In this document: one piece after another, positions 8,089 through 17,063 of the stretch | Layout of the letters: each line of letters starts with the position of its first letter | Numbering within the stretch: the stretch's first letter is position 1 | From: an uncultured Arenicella sp. | Lineage (GTDB): Bacteria; Pseudomonadota; Gammaproteobacteria; Arenicellales; Arenicellaceae | DNA length: 43,980 nucleotides | Assembly: GCA_947499305.1 (NCBI GenBank) | Contig: CANMNN010000034.1 | Coordinates: forward strand, 1 to 43,980 | Reading direction: 5' to 3' | Program-made: the position numbers and the translations under genes | Notes under the pieces: model-generated | Databases searched by the model: none | Told to the model about the DNA's origin: nothing | The model's input: only the letters and a program-made list of their open reading frames with translations

Positions 8089-9009
8089 TTAGGGCCGCGG
8101 TTTATAAACAGGAAAAGGTTGCTCACCCTGCTCGATACGTTTTATGTTGTTGGCGATCACTTCACTCGCATATTGCGGATAAGTACTGCCGGACATGTGC
8201 GGTGTAACAAACACATTGCTTTGGCCCCAATATGGTGACGCATTGGATAATGGCTCAACACTGAAGGTATCAAGCGCAGCGTTAGCTATGTGCCCTGAAT
8301 CAATCAAGTCAATTAACGCCTGATCATCAATTATTGCGCCTCGACTCAAGCTGATCAAATTCGCGCCCTTAGGCAACATCGATAATGTTTCTTTGTTTAG
8401 AAGGCGCTTGGTTGCGCTGTTTAAAGGCAGACAGTTAACGAGGACATCAGTAACGGCTAACATATCGTGCATGCCCTGTTCTCCCGAAAAACTCCTGACC
8501 TTGTCTATCTCTTTTTGACTTCGATTCCAGCTATGCACACAAAACCCAGTAGCCGCTAAACGCTCAGAAACGAAGCGACCGATCAAGCCTGCGCCTAATA
8601 CAGACACCCTATAATCTCTCGAAAATGGCGTCATGTGGCGTTGCCAATGTTGCTCAGATTGCTGAGCACGATAACGCTCATAGCCTCTTTGAAAATGCAT
8701 CACCCAATACAATACGTATTGAGACATTTCATCTCCAACCGTTGGGTCTACCAATCGAACAATGGGCACATCTGGCAAGGAGGTTTCCTGATCAATATGA
8801 TCCATGCCCGCACCTAAGACCAAGATAGCTTTAAGGTTTGGATAATTATTTAAGTCTCCATGAGGGTGGTGCCAAACGACCGCGTAGTCAATTGATGACG
8901 GGTCGGGAATCTCAGGATAGATATGAATGGGCATCTCAGGCAAATGAGACTCAAGAGCCTCAGCCCAAGCCTGATTTTCGCCGCCGTTATTGTTAAGTAA
9001 TATCGCCAT
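8089..9009 (-). CDS. D-2-hydroxyacid dehydrogenase (GhrA-like)
   Basis: A 306-residue NAD(P)-dependent oxidoreductase, taken from the ATG at 9009 (MAILLNNNG). The upstream in-frame TTG at 9072 would overlap the SMR gene and add an atypical leader. The Rossmann motif is VLGAGLIG (about 137-144). Catalytic residues typical of the family are Arg223 (LSRGAIID), Glu252 (F-S-V-E-P-L) and His271 (TPHMSGST). Length and the W-N-R-S segment after the dinucleotide fold suggest the GhrA glyoxylate/hydroxypyruvate reductase branch, but the substrate cannot be fixed by sequence. It follows the SMR gene by 22 bp and is probably co-transcribed with it. Confidence 0.85.
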   Translation of the reverse strand: MAILLNNNGGENQAWAEALESHLPEMPIHIYPEIPDPSSIDYAVVWHHPHGDLNNYPNLKAILVLGAGMDHIDQETSLPDVPIVRLVDPTVGDEMSQYVLYWVMHFQRGYERYRAQQSEQHWQRHMTPFSRDYRVSVLGAGLIGRFVSERLAATGFCVHSWNRSQKEIDKVRSFSGEQGMHDMLAVTDVLVNCLPLNSATKRLLNKETLSMLPKGANLISLSRGAIIDDQALIDLIDSGHIANAALDTFSVEPLSNASPYWGQSNVFVTPHMSGSTYPQYASEVIANNIKRIEQGEQPFPVYKPRP

Positions 9010-9031
9010 TAAATTGAGTTCGTGATTATGT

Positions 9032-9358
9032 TCAGTGACCCGTGCTTTGAAACTGCAAGCCAATGACACCAATAATGATCAAACCAATAAAGAATAGTTT
9101 GATAAAGGTAAGTTGTTCATGAAAGAAGAAGACGCCAATTAAGCTAATGATCGCAATGCCCACTCCCGACCAAATCGCGTAAACCATGCTAATGTCCAGC
9201 GTTTTGACGCTTAAAGATAAGGCATACATTGCCGCGATAAAGCAACCAATACACACAGTCGACCACAGAGAGTCTGAAAAGCCATTAGATAGCTTGAGGC
9301 TGGTGGTGCCAATTACCTCAAAAACAATGCCGATGACGAGATATGTCCAAGCGTTCAT
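9032..9358 (-). CDS. Small multidrug resistance (SMR) family transporter
   Basis: A 108-residue inner-membrane protein with four predicted transmembrane helices. The essential membrane Glu is at position 14 (IVFEVIGTTSLKLS). G-F-S-D-S follows it, then A-L-S-L-S-V-K-T-L-D-I-S-M-V-Y-A-I-W-S-G-V-G in helix 3, both typical of the EmrE/QacE/SugE family. These proteins exchange protons for cationic drugs or guanidinium. Drug and guanidinium subtypes cannot be safely separated here, and no guanidine riboswitch was recognised upstream. It leads a two-gene unit with the hydroxyacid dehydrogenase. Confidence 0.9.
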   Translation of the reverse strand: MNAWTYLVIGIVFEVIGTTSLKLSNGFSDSLWSTVCIGCFIAAMYALSLSVKTLDISMVYAIWSGVGIAIISLIGVFFFHEQLTFIKLFFIGLIIIGVIGLQFQSTGH

Positions 9359-9603
9359 ATAACTCCAAAATGTTGAACAATTAAATCAAAAACGATTTAC
9401 TTAGTACTAAAAATATTGACGCATATTGTGGCCTAATGCAATGAACATCGAAAAAATTGCGCAAGCTCAACTGCCGCTTTCTATTGGTTTCCACTGAGCA
9501 AGAACCGGCAAAAAGAGTATGTGATAGCCATTTGAGTTTCTCACAGTTAGCGGTATTCTTTGTAAATAGATTAAACACGACAGAAGTACTCAATAGGAGA
9601 CCT

Positions 9604-10653
9604 ATGAGCAACAAATTATCCGTATTACTCGAGCAAAATGGCGTGCTGTTACTTGACGGCGCTACTGGCACCAATTTGTTTGGTATGGGGTTGCAATCAG
9701 GTGATTCACCGGAGTTTTGGAACGTTGACCACCCTGATCGTATCGCCAAGCACTACCGTAGTTTCATCGACGCAGGTTCTGATGTTGTTCTCACCAACAC
9801 GTTTGGAGGAACAGCGTATCGCTTGAAGTTACATGATGGCCAAGATCGAGTTCAAGAACTTAACGTGGCCGCGGCTAAAATCCTGTGCGAGCAAGTCGCC
9901 GCCTCAGGTAGAGACGTTGTCGTTGCTGGCTCAATGGGGCCGACCGGTGAAATTCTAGAACCCGCGGGCTCGGTCACAATTGAAGAAGCCCAAGCGGCGT
10001 TCACCGAGCAAGCGCTGGCATTAAAAGCAGGTGGTGTTGACGTATTGTGGATCGAAACAATCTCGTCACTTGAAGAGTCGCATGCCGCAATTCGAGGCGC
10101 TAGCGCAGCGGGATTGCCGATAGTGTTGACATTGAGCATTGATACCAACGGACGCACTATGATGGGCGTCACTGCCGCCGATCTTGTTAACTTACAAAGG
10201 GAGTTAGAGGTACCGCTGCTAGCATTTGGCACCAATTGTGGCGTCGGTGCCGCTGAGGTTGTGGCCGCAATTATGAACATGCAAAAAACGGCAGACGAAA
10301 ACCAAATGGACACGGTCTTAGTAGCGAAAGGTAATTGCGGTATACCTGAGTGGGTAAATGGCGAAATCAGTTATAGCGGAACGCCAGAGCTGATGGCCAC
10401 CTACGCAAAATTAGCGATGGACGCTGGCGCCCAAATTATAGGCGGTTGCTGCGGTACAACACCTGGTCATGTCGCGGCAATGAGAGCGGCGATTGACGAC
10501 CACAACAAAGGTAATTCACCTGACATACAGCATGTTATCGACACCCTGGGCTCGGTCACCGCTGGCGCGCAAGCTCAACTAAAAGGCGACCAAAGCGTTG
10601 AAGGCGGTGCCGTAAGCAAGGGCCGACGCGGCGGTCGATCAAGACGCCGTTAA
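9604..10653 (+). CDS. bmt: Betaine/homocysteine S-methyltransferase (Bmt type)
   Basis: A 349-residue cytoplasmic enzyme with the homocysteine-methyltransferase barrel: LLLDGATGTNLFGMGLQSGD near residue 14, then T-N-T-F-G-G-T (64-70). The zinc thiolates are Cys212 (FGTNCG) and Cys282-Cys283 (GGCCGTTP). The start is the ATG at 9604, because AGGAG lies about 5-9 bases upstream. The 48 codons before it are an unconserved extension. The family moves a methyl group from glycine betaine, or a related donor, to homocysteine to make methionine. The last 20 or so residues are Gly/Arg-rich (KGRRGGRSRRR), an unusual tail for this family. Donor specificity is inferred. Confidence 0.85.
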   Translation: MSNKLSVLLEQNGVLLLDGATGTNLFGMGLQSGDSPEFWNVDHPDRIAKHYRSFIDAGSDVVLTNTFGGTAYRLKLHDGQDRVQELNVAAAKILCEQVAASGRDVVVAGSMGPTGEILEPAGSVTIEEAQAAFTEQALALKAGGVDVLWIETISSLEESHAAIRGASAAGLPIVLTLSIDTNGRTMMGVTAADLVNLQRELEVPLLAFGTNCGVGAAEVVAAIMNMQKTADENQMDTVLVAKGNCGIPEWVNGEISYSGTPELMATYAKLAMDAGAQIIGGCCGTTPGHVAAMRAAIDDHNKGNSPDIQHVIDTLGSVTAGAQAQLKGDQSVEGGAVSKGRRGGRSRRR

Positions 10654-10826
10654 AGCTTGGTAAAACACTAACGTGACAATGCTTACCAGAGCCTGGTTTA
10701 GAGTTAGCGTTCTAACAGTTGTGGGTACACGAGGCCGCCCTTAAACACACGAACCGACTCTCTGCCCTCCTTAGATATTTTGGATTATTAATCTAGGGAA
10801 AAGGCCAGAAGCTGAGAAACTGAACA

Positions 10827-10874
10827 CTGTTGGTTTTACTTGCTGTTGGTTTTGCTTGCTGTTGGTTTTGCTTG
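10827..10874. repeat. Tandem repeat, 3 x 16 bp
   Basis: Three head-to-tail copies of CTGTTGGTTTTGCTTG. The first copy has A instead of G at position 12; the second and third are identical. A partial CTG continues after the third. The array is in the convergent gap between the methyltransferase and metallophosphoesterase genes and encodes nothing. It may be a slippage-prone microsatellite. Confidence 0.9.
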
Positions 10875-10914
10875 CTGCTGTCTTATGAAAACTCCTGATC
10901 TCAGCCAAGAAGTC

Positions 10915-12132
10915 TCAAGTGGTTTTCGTGTTTGTCTGTATTAGTTGTGTGAACCACTCCAACTGTTTATGCATTTGGTCGCCTTTTAGTTTTTTAATGT
11001 GAGTAGGGTTTTGGTGCTCAGACCAAGGCATATTGAGGTCGACCCATCGATGCACTAACTTTTTATGCGGCTCAACCGAGGCCATCATCATTTTTGCAAC
11101 TGGCCTTTGATGTACCAAGTCTTCATACCCTAAACCTTCACCAACGGTAATTTGCCGCAAGCCTTGGTAGTCGAATTCGGCACTGTGATGAACATGACCA
11201 TTTAAGAAAGTACCAACGCCAAGTTTTTGACTTTGTTTTACCAACCAATCAACTTCCCCGATACCGTGAATTTCGTGATCGTCATGAGGGTTGGGGTCTT
11301 TAAGAGGGCGATGAGTAAATATTATTTGCTCACCATCATAAGGCCCGGCTTGTGCTAAAGAGGTAAATAACGCGGCCCGATGACCAGAGTGTGCCGGCCA
11401 AAAGTCAACGGCTGTATCGATATTAATGAATCGAGTGCCGGCTAATTCAAAAGCGTGATTCATCGGCCCAATCTGCGAAATGAATTTATCGTATATCAAT
11501 CCATTGTCATGAAAATCGTGATTTCCTATTGTCACATAACAAGGTATCTCAGCCTTATTGAAATGCTCAATTGCCATCTCATATTCACCCTCAGTATAAT
11601 TAAGGTCACCGAGGTGTAGTAAGAACTGCGCTCCCAACTCATGCGCTCGCTTTAAGGTCCAGCCAAGTTCTGAACCGCCGCCAGTATCGCCCATCACAGC
11701 GAATTCAAAACCATCTGTCACTGGCAGAGACCACTTAAGAATAGCTCCTTGGCTCGCTGTTTTGATATGCACTGTTCGAGTGGTGCCATTAACCTCTTCG
11801 TCGAACTCTGCTGATGCTTGTCCATCTATTTTGAGTACAGCATTGCTCGCGACATTTAGAACTGTAATCGAGGTCGAACTCTCGAGTCGCTTAATGAATA
11901 TCTGAGGTTCCGGCGCGATGGCTCTAATCGTGTGTTTATTTGAGGTAATACAGTCTTGAACCCCGATACAGTCTTGAAGGTCAAGCTCGAGTTCCTCAGA
12001 TGATAATTCTGAAGCTGCAAATTCGCTATGTTCGAACGAAAGCGGAGGGTAACGCAGCCCGCGCTGGTGCGAGTATACCCCCAAGGTGGAGGCGAGCGCC
12101 CCTCCCAACAACAGTCCTCTTCGAGTGATCAT
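10915..12132 (-). CDS. Exported calcineurin-like metallophosphoesterase
   Basis: A 405-residue protein. The N-terminus MITRRGLLLGGALAS has a twin-arginine pair (Arg4-Arg5) before a hydrophobic stretch, suggesting Tat export. Residues about 70-135 may form a small beta-rich domain. The phosphoesterase domain begins at about 143 with the metal ligands in order: Asp149 (VMGDTGG), Asp176 (HLGDLNY), Asn204-His205-Asp206 (GNHDF), His274 (FTHRP) and the NGHVHH pair at 313-315. This set fits purple-acid-phosphatase-like or GpdQ-like enzymes, and the substrate is unknown. It converges on the methyltransferase across the 16-bp repeats. Confidence 0.88.
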   Translation of the reverse strand: MITRRGLLLGGALASTLGVYSHQRGLRYPPLSFEHSEFAASELSSEELELDLQDCIGVQDCITSNKHTIRAIAPEPQIFIKRLESSTSITVLNVASNAVLKIDGQASAEFDEEVNGTTRTVHIKTASQGAILKWSLPVTDGFEFAVMGDTGGGSELGWTLKRAHELGAQFLLHLGDLNYTEGEYEMAIEHFNKAEIPCYVTIGNHDFHDNGLIYDKFISQIGPMNHAFELAGTRFINIDTAVDFWPAHSGHRAALFTSLAQAGPYDGEQIIFTHRPLKDPNPHDDHEIHGIGEVDWLVKQSQKLGVGTFLNGHVHHSAEFDYQGLRQITVGEGLGYEDLVHQRPVAKMMMASVEPHKKLVHRWVDLNMPWSEHQNPTHIKKLKGDQMHKQLEWFTQLIQTNTKTT

Positions 12133-12414
12133 TTTACTACCTTCCTCTCAACACAAAAGCCTGGATCATGCCTAAAAAGGGCTCATGATCTGATTCTACT
12201 AATAAACCGAAGAATTATAGACCAACCATTTGATTTCGAAGTACACAGTGGCCTAATGGTATCCATATATTTTTAAAACCGATAAGGCTAAACAAGCAAT
12301 TGAATGCTCCGCCTAATCAAACTCATAAACTAAATCCAAATGTTAAGCTTTCGCTTAGGTCAGAGTGCAAAAAAACCGCACACGCGCTAAGTTACTATGC
12401 AAAGTAAACTGACC
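12133..12414. other. Divergent intergenic region
   Basis: The gap between the metallophosphoesterase start and the DUF4956 promoter is AT-rich and multi-stop in all frames. A plus-strand frame running in from the phosphoesterase gene (12028-12276) is a shadow. I see no hairpin or repeat beyond the promoter element annotated next to it. Confidence 0.5.
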
Positions 12415-12420
12415 TATAAT
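12415..12420 (+). promoter_or_regulatory. Predicted -10 box for the DUF4956 gene
   Basis: A consensus TATAAT lies 58 bp upstream of the DUF4956 start. A weak -35 candidate, TTACTA, sits 17 bp upstream of it. The -10 is perfect and the -35 is poor, so the promoter is plausible but could need an activator. Confidence 0.4.
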
Positions 12421-12478
12421 AACGTTATTTGAAACAAGCTCTCTTCCGTCACTTTAAAGAGATTAAACAGGTAAGAAC

Positions 12479-13066
12479 ATGTCGTACTTAGTACTGGAAT
12501 TAGATTTCCTTCCACGCTTTATTATCAATACGATATTTATAATTGTATTAATTAGAGGCTGTTATTATCAGCACTCAAGAAACCGACCATACGCGGTCTC
12601 ATTCATGCTATTCGGTACCGGCGTATTTATGGTCACTCACCTATTGCATTCGGCCGATATTTCAATGGGCTTCGCTTTTGGGCTGTTCGCGGTTTTTTCA
12701 ATGTTGAGGTATCGAACCGAGTCGATAACCATCAAAGAAATGACATATCTTTTTCTCGTGATTTCCATCACTTTGCTAACCGCTGTTGGCCCGATTGGTT
12801 TACTAGGGATCTCTATAATTAATTCGATTATATGTATCTTCGCTTATGTTCTAGAGACGTATTTTCTACTTCCGCTCACTCAAGAAAAAATCATTAAATA
12901 TGAAAAACTTGAAAATATTAAGCCAGAGAACAAATCGGATCTGATCGAAGATTTGGAGCAACGAACGGGGCTTGATATTAAATATTTGAATATCGACTCC
13001 ATCGATTTTTCAAATGGCACTGCGAAGATTCGCATTCGTCACAAGTGCCATCACAGGCCTAAATAA
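12479..13066 (+). CDS. DUF4956 family membrane protein
   Basis: A 195-residue inner-membrane protein with about four transmembrane helices (roughly residues 10-30, 37-58, 60-75 plus a connecting loop, and 88-128) and a cytoplasmic tail of about 65 charged residues. The loop F-A-V-F-S-M-L-R-Y-R-T-E-S-I-T-I-K-E-M-T-Y-L-F is the strong signature of DUF4956. Relatives usually sit beside VTC-domain (polyphosphate polymerase-like) and CotH genes, but no VTC gene is visible here. The start at 12479 follows CAGG at a workable spacing. It converges with the large exported-protein gene. Confidence 0.85.
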   Translation: MSYLVLELDFLPRFIINTIFIIVLIRGCYYQHSRNRPYAVSFMLFGTGVFMVTHLLHSADISMGFAFGLFAVFSMLRYRTESITIKEMTYLFLVISITLLTAVGPIGLLGISIINSIICIFAYVLETYFLLPLTQEKIIKYEKLENIKPENKSDLIEDLEQRTGLDIKYLNIDSIDFSNGTAKIRIRHKCHHRPK

Positions 13067-13113
13067 GCGGTTACCAATAGTCATACAGGAATGCATCGTA
13101 TTGAGAAAGTAGA

Positions 13114-16100
13114 TCAGAAGTCAGAGAACAGACCGCGAGACCTATTGAGCTCATCTGGAACTACTCGCTCGCGGGACAGAATGGGTTCGACACTGTGATC
13201 ATATCTGAACTTCTCTAAATAACTTGGGCCAAGATATTTACCCTGCTCCGGAGCAAAAAGTGAAAAATTGTCCAAAGCCACTGGAGTTGTATAGCGCAAA
13301 GGGTTTGTTATTCTGGCGATCAGCCAATACTGATCTTCTTCCAACAAACTTTTTATGCGGCCCTGGTTCCTGAACTTCTTACCCAATACACCATCCAATA
13401 AAACAAGAAACTTTTTATTAAATTTTTGAGCGCCTTCCAAGGTCTTTAGATCGTAGTTTCCAAGATCATCTAAACGCTTTTGGCAACGCTCTTTACAGAT
13501 CTCTGATTTTTTCAACTCAGAAATAAGTCGAATCACCGCGGGCATCTTTAGTTGCAAGGTCATTTGCGAGACAACCGGCGATAAGGCTTTTAGATTTTCA
13601 GGGTATTCAAAGTTAAAGTATTCTTGTGCCTCTTTGTTACCTTGATAGCCAGCTCGATTCGCATATAAAGTTTTGAGCTTTTCAAACTCATGCTCTTTCA
13701 TCCAGTTATCTGTTTGTATTAACTGCACTCTTATATCGATACCAGTAATTTTCTGTTTTTTTGGATTATAGACAGACTCCATCGTTACTCTTTGTGAGTA
13801 GGCCTCATCTCTTAAGCTCAAGAAAAAGCTCGCAATGGAATCAACCGCACCTAATGTTATTTCTTCGTTCCAAATTCGGGCCAACTGGCGATCGCTGGAC
13901 TTAATTCTCTGCCCTTGAATAACTATTCGCTCTTTCGTTGGCTCAAGCGTGTGGCTAGAAAAAACTTTATCGTTGTCGTCAATGTCTCTCTGCCATGCAT
14001 TAGCATATTCTTTGATTTCGAAGGTTCCATCTCGATTGATAGAGTTCCTGCACCACGCTAAAAAGCAAAATTGAGAATCTCGGACATTTGCATTTTGCAG
14101 TAAATTGTATGTTGCTGAGAATTCTCTCGCCGAATCAAAATCATTTTTTTGCAAAATAGCTTCTAAGGCTTTTGCATTTTTTTCTTGATTGGGGCCTTCC
14201 GATAAATTAATTCTAAAGTAAGAATAATTTTTGCTTTCATTCAAATTTGAATAAAGAGCCGCGACAGACCATAAAACGGTTAAGTCGACACCGCTTCTCC
14301 ATTCACTTGATGAGCCCTTTGTCTGAACAACTTCCACCAAATTTGGCGACTGCTTATAAGCGTAAAATTCGTTTTGTTTTAGGGTTTGGGAGAAGCCAAG
14401 CGGGGTCAATTCAAAACGCACATTGTCGCTAGCTGTTTCTAGTTGAAAGCTTCCCACAGACCATTGAAGAGAAGTCTGACTATAGATGGCTTCACCCGCT
14501 GCAAAATTGTCTTTCAAACTTTGCAATTTCCAAGGCATGAGCCTTTTAAAGAATCTACTCTTTGCCGCCTCCGCGACCGTATCATGACTGTGGTAGAACT
14601 TGTACTCGTAAACATAGCTCACCCCTAACGGTAAACGTCCACCGAAAAAACCGCTTGATGACGTCACATCTCGGTCGAGCAAACCTAACGGTATCGAAAT
14701 AAGAGCGGTATCTTCAACCAGATAACGTTTTTCGAACTTAGTTTTTTCTTCATTGAGAGACAGCCTTCTTTGAGATCTAACTCTAACTCCGAGGCCAAGC
14801 TCAAAGGTATCACCAGAAAAACTGTAGCTCGTTGCTTTGGAAAAATCGTCTAGATCAGCGATTTTTTTCAAATCAAGAAGTGGCGCATGCACCAGCGTTG
14901 CAAGCCCTACCGATAAAATCTCATTGATGCTTGGGGTATATCCAAGAGGTCTTGTGGTTTGAGATTCTGTTTCTAATGCTGGAAGCAACTTGCCCTTTTT
15001 AGATATATAGCCTGGGTACTTTTTCGATAATTGCTCGTAACTCAAAACCTTGTGATCAGTCTGCACATCGCCTGATAAGTCGAAAGCATTAATCATGCTT
15101 TCAATCCTTAATTTTAAATTTGTTTTATAAAGATCGGCTACGGCCGGTATATGGCCAGAATTATCCACAATATCATTGATCTGTTGATCAGATAGCCGCG
15201 CAAGCCTTCGAACCATCCATTTGATATCGGCAGCGGTCGTGCTTTCAAAATGGTCGTGCTCAACCCTGTAATGGTCCCAAAACAGACGAACATATGAACC
15301 CTTATCTTTAGCTAGGTTGCCGGTAAAGTCAGACGCGTTTCCGTGTGTTCGAATCAAGTTATATCCCAATGATCTTCCTAAGTCATTAAAGTACAACAGC
15401 GGCTGCCAAGCTTGCTCGGCCCCTTCAGGCTTATACATATCCATCCTAAAGTTCACTTCTCGAACATCTAGCAAGCCAATCAGTGCATTCATTGCAAGCC
15501 ATGCTCGCCATTCTCGACGCTGGCCTAAGTTCATTGATTCAATGTTAAATGGCCCCACCTTCCTGTAGCGATCTTTTGCATCACCCGGGTAGGACTCCAA
15601 TGCAACACCCTTTAGTAGAACCGCATTCTCTGCCTCAAGATACCGTCCATGGCTTAAGAAATTACCCTGATTTGAGTTGTGGGCAACTTTCCATTGAGCC
15701 AAAAATGATTCAAACGGAGTATCACAAAGAAACAGCTTAACCTGCGGCCGATATACATGTGGAATTGAAGGGTAGCCAACTGATCTAGCCAATTGCGTTG
15801 CAATGAGCTGATTTTGGGTTTCTTGACCAAGGCGCAGAGTTACGTTTCCATTGTCTAACTCTGTGGAACAAACATTTGTTGTTCCAGCAGGGTAAAAGTC
15901 AGCCTTGATTTTAATTTGACCGGTTCCCATTCGGTCATAAACCATAACCGCATCAGCTTGTGGGAAAAAGCGTTCTCCATAAAACTCTTCTGAGTTTGGA
16001 TCGAAGGCTTCAATATTATTATCTTGCCAAAACGCGCTACTTGGAGGATTTAGTAAAGAAAAATCTGTTTCTAAGCTGTGCTTTTCTACTAATTCTTCAG

Positions 16101-16722
16101 AAGACAAAAACTCTCCATTTTCTAATAGATTAAGCGCTTCCTTTTCTGGCTCATTCAGCTTAGGAATGTCATACCAAGGCGGCAGTAAGCTTTTCAGTGA
16201 TTCCAATGCCACTTGATAGAGGTTTTCATCGTCGTAGCTTTCAACAGCTTGGTAGTAGATCATCAAGGTTGAAATTTCTTCCTCTATTTGCTCTGAGCTT
16301 AAATTACGATGATTCTGAATCAAGTACTCGAGCCGTTCATCTAAAACAATAAAAGGAAGGTTTACGCGGGCGGCTTTACCTGTTCGGCCTTTCGCTCTCC
16401 TATCCGATTTTTTATCGGAAAACTGATGTCTATTAATAAACTCGACTTTAATTGACTGCTTAAAAGAATCTAAAAGCTGGCTATGTTTTGCCTTAAGCTG
16501 CTCTTGTAAGTTCAGTACTTTTTTGACGTCGAGCTTTTTCTCATTACCTTCATACGAATAAAAATTTTCATCGATGATATCCAAAAACTGCTCTGAGTTT
16601 TTTTGAGAAGCGTTACCGCTAACATAATTACTATAGTGTGATTCAGCCGCGTATAGATCAATCTGGCCAAGCAATACCTGACCGAGCAAAACCGTGGCAA
16701 CTAAAATGCTATTTTTAAACAC
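13114..16722 (-). CDS. Large exported protein of unknown function, possibly kinase-like core
   Basis: A 1202-residue protein. I take the GTG at 16722: GAGG lies 5 bases before it, and translation then opens with a clean signal peptide (M-F-K-N-S-I-L-V-A-T-V-L-L, cleaved after about D-L-Y-A-A). An ATG 17 codons upstream (16773) lacks a Shine-Dalgarno sequence and buries the signal. Mature regions: an N-terminal helical part; a central domain (about 255-560) containing LLDVREVNF (Asp419, Asn424) and YFNDLGRSLG (Asp447); and a C-terminal half with alternating short hydrophobic segments. The D-x4-N then D-L-G order recalls kinase catalytic and metal motifs, but no Lys/P-loop region is recognisable. 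I recognise no named family. Confidence 0.8.
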   Translation of the reverse strand: MFKNSILVATVLLGQVLLGQIDLYAAESHYSNYVSGNASQKNSEQFLDIIDENFYSYEGNEKKLDVKKVLNLQEQLKAKHSQLLDSFKQSIKVEFINRHQFSDKKSDRRAKGRTGKAARVNLPFIVLDERLEYLIQNHRNLSSEQIEEEISTLMIYYQAVESYDDENLYQVALESLKSLLPPWYDIPKLNEPEKEALNLLENGEFLSSEELVEKHSLETDFSLLNPPSSAFWQDNNIEAFDPNSEEFYGERFFPQADAVMVYDRMGTGQIKIKADFYPAGTTNVCSTELDNGNVTLRLGQETQNQLIATQLARSVGYPSIPHVYRPQVKLFLCDTPFESFLAQWKVAHNSNQGNFLSHGRYLEAENAVLLKGVALESYPGDAKDRYRKVGPFNIESMNLGQRREWRAWLAMNALIGLLDVREVNFRMDMYKPEGAEQAWQPLLYFNDLGRSLGYNLIRTHGNASDFTGNLAKDKGSYVRLFWDHYRVEHDHFESTTAADIKWMVRRLARLSDQQINDIVDNSGHIPAVADLYKTNLKLRIESMINAFDLSGDVQTDHKVLSYEQLSKKYPGYISKKGKLLPALETESQTTRPLGYTPSINEILSVGLATLVHAPLLDLKKIADLDDFSKATSYSFSGDTFELGLGVRVRSQRRLSLNEEKTKFEKRYLVEDTALISIPLGLLDRDVTSSSGFFGGRLPLGVSYVYEYKFYHSHDTVAEAAKSRFFKRLMPWKLQSLKDNFAAGEAIYSQTSLQWSVGSFQLETASDNVRFELTPLGFSQTLKQNEFYAYKQSPNLVEVVQTKGSSSEWRSGVDLTVLWSVAALYSNLNESKNYSYFRINLSEGPNQEKNAKALEAILQKNDFDSAREFSATYNLLQNANVRDSQFCFLAWCRNSINRDGTFEIKEYANAWQRDIDDNDKVFSSHTLEPTKERIVIQGQRIKSSDRQLARIWNEEITLGAVDSIASFFLSLRDEAYSQRVTMESVYNPKKQKITGIDIRVQLIQTDNWMKEHEFEKLKTLYANRAGYQGNKEAQEYFNFEYPENLKALSPVVSQMTLQLKMPAVIRLISELKKSEICKERCQKRLDDLGNYDLKTLEGAQKFNKKFLVLLDGVLGKKFRNQGRIKSLLEEDQYWLIARITNPLRYTTPVALDNFSLFAPEQGKYLGPSYLEKFRYDHSVEPILSRERVVPDELNRSRGLFSDF

Positions 16723-17063
16723 AAAAACCTCGAAATTAACGAAACAAGCGCAAGCTATTCTGCTGTTTATCATTGGTAAAACGCTTGTTCCCTAAAAAGC
16801 GTCACAAACTACTACATAAGACCTCTGCATCACTTTGCAAAGCTCTAATAAGTAATTTAACACCAAAATCTATGCGCTTTTAATGTCCAATCACACACAT
16901 AATATGACCAATTATCCATTTTGAACGATTGCTCTCCCGCGGTAACTGCGGTTACAGGCAGAAGCAATAATGGGCAATCAACAACGAAATATCGTTAACA
17001 ACCGTTTTGAGTGATTAGCTCAGTAAAGTAAAGGCTTCTAGGTCGAGCCTAAGTGTTTCTCTA
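16723..17063. other. Intergenic region upstream of the large exported protein
   Basis: This gap lies upstream of the large exported-protein gene and downstream of the DUF457 gene. It holds an inverted repeat ACAAGCG (16744-16750) / CGCTTGT (16782-16788) around the discarded upstream ATG, possibly an operator, and a short GTAAC/GTTAC pair near 16942-16955. No gene or terminator with a T-tract is evident. Confidence 0.4.

Noticed and set aside
9457..9603. Upstream extension of the homocysteine methyltransferase frame
   Set aside because: Not family-like, and AGGAG sits directly before the ATG at 9604.
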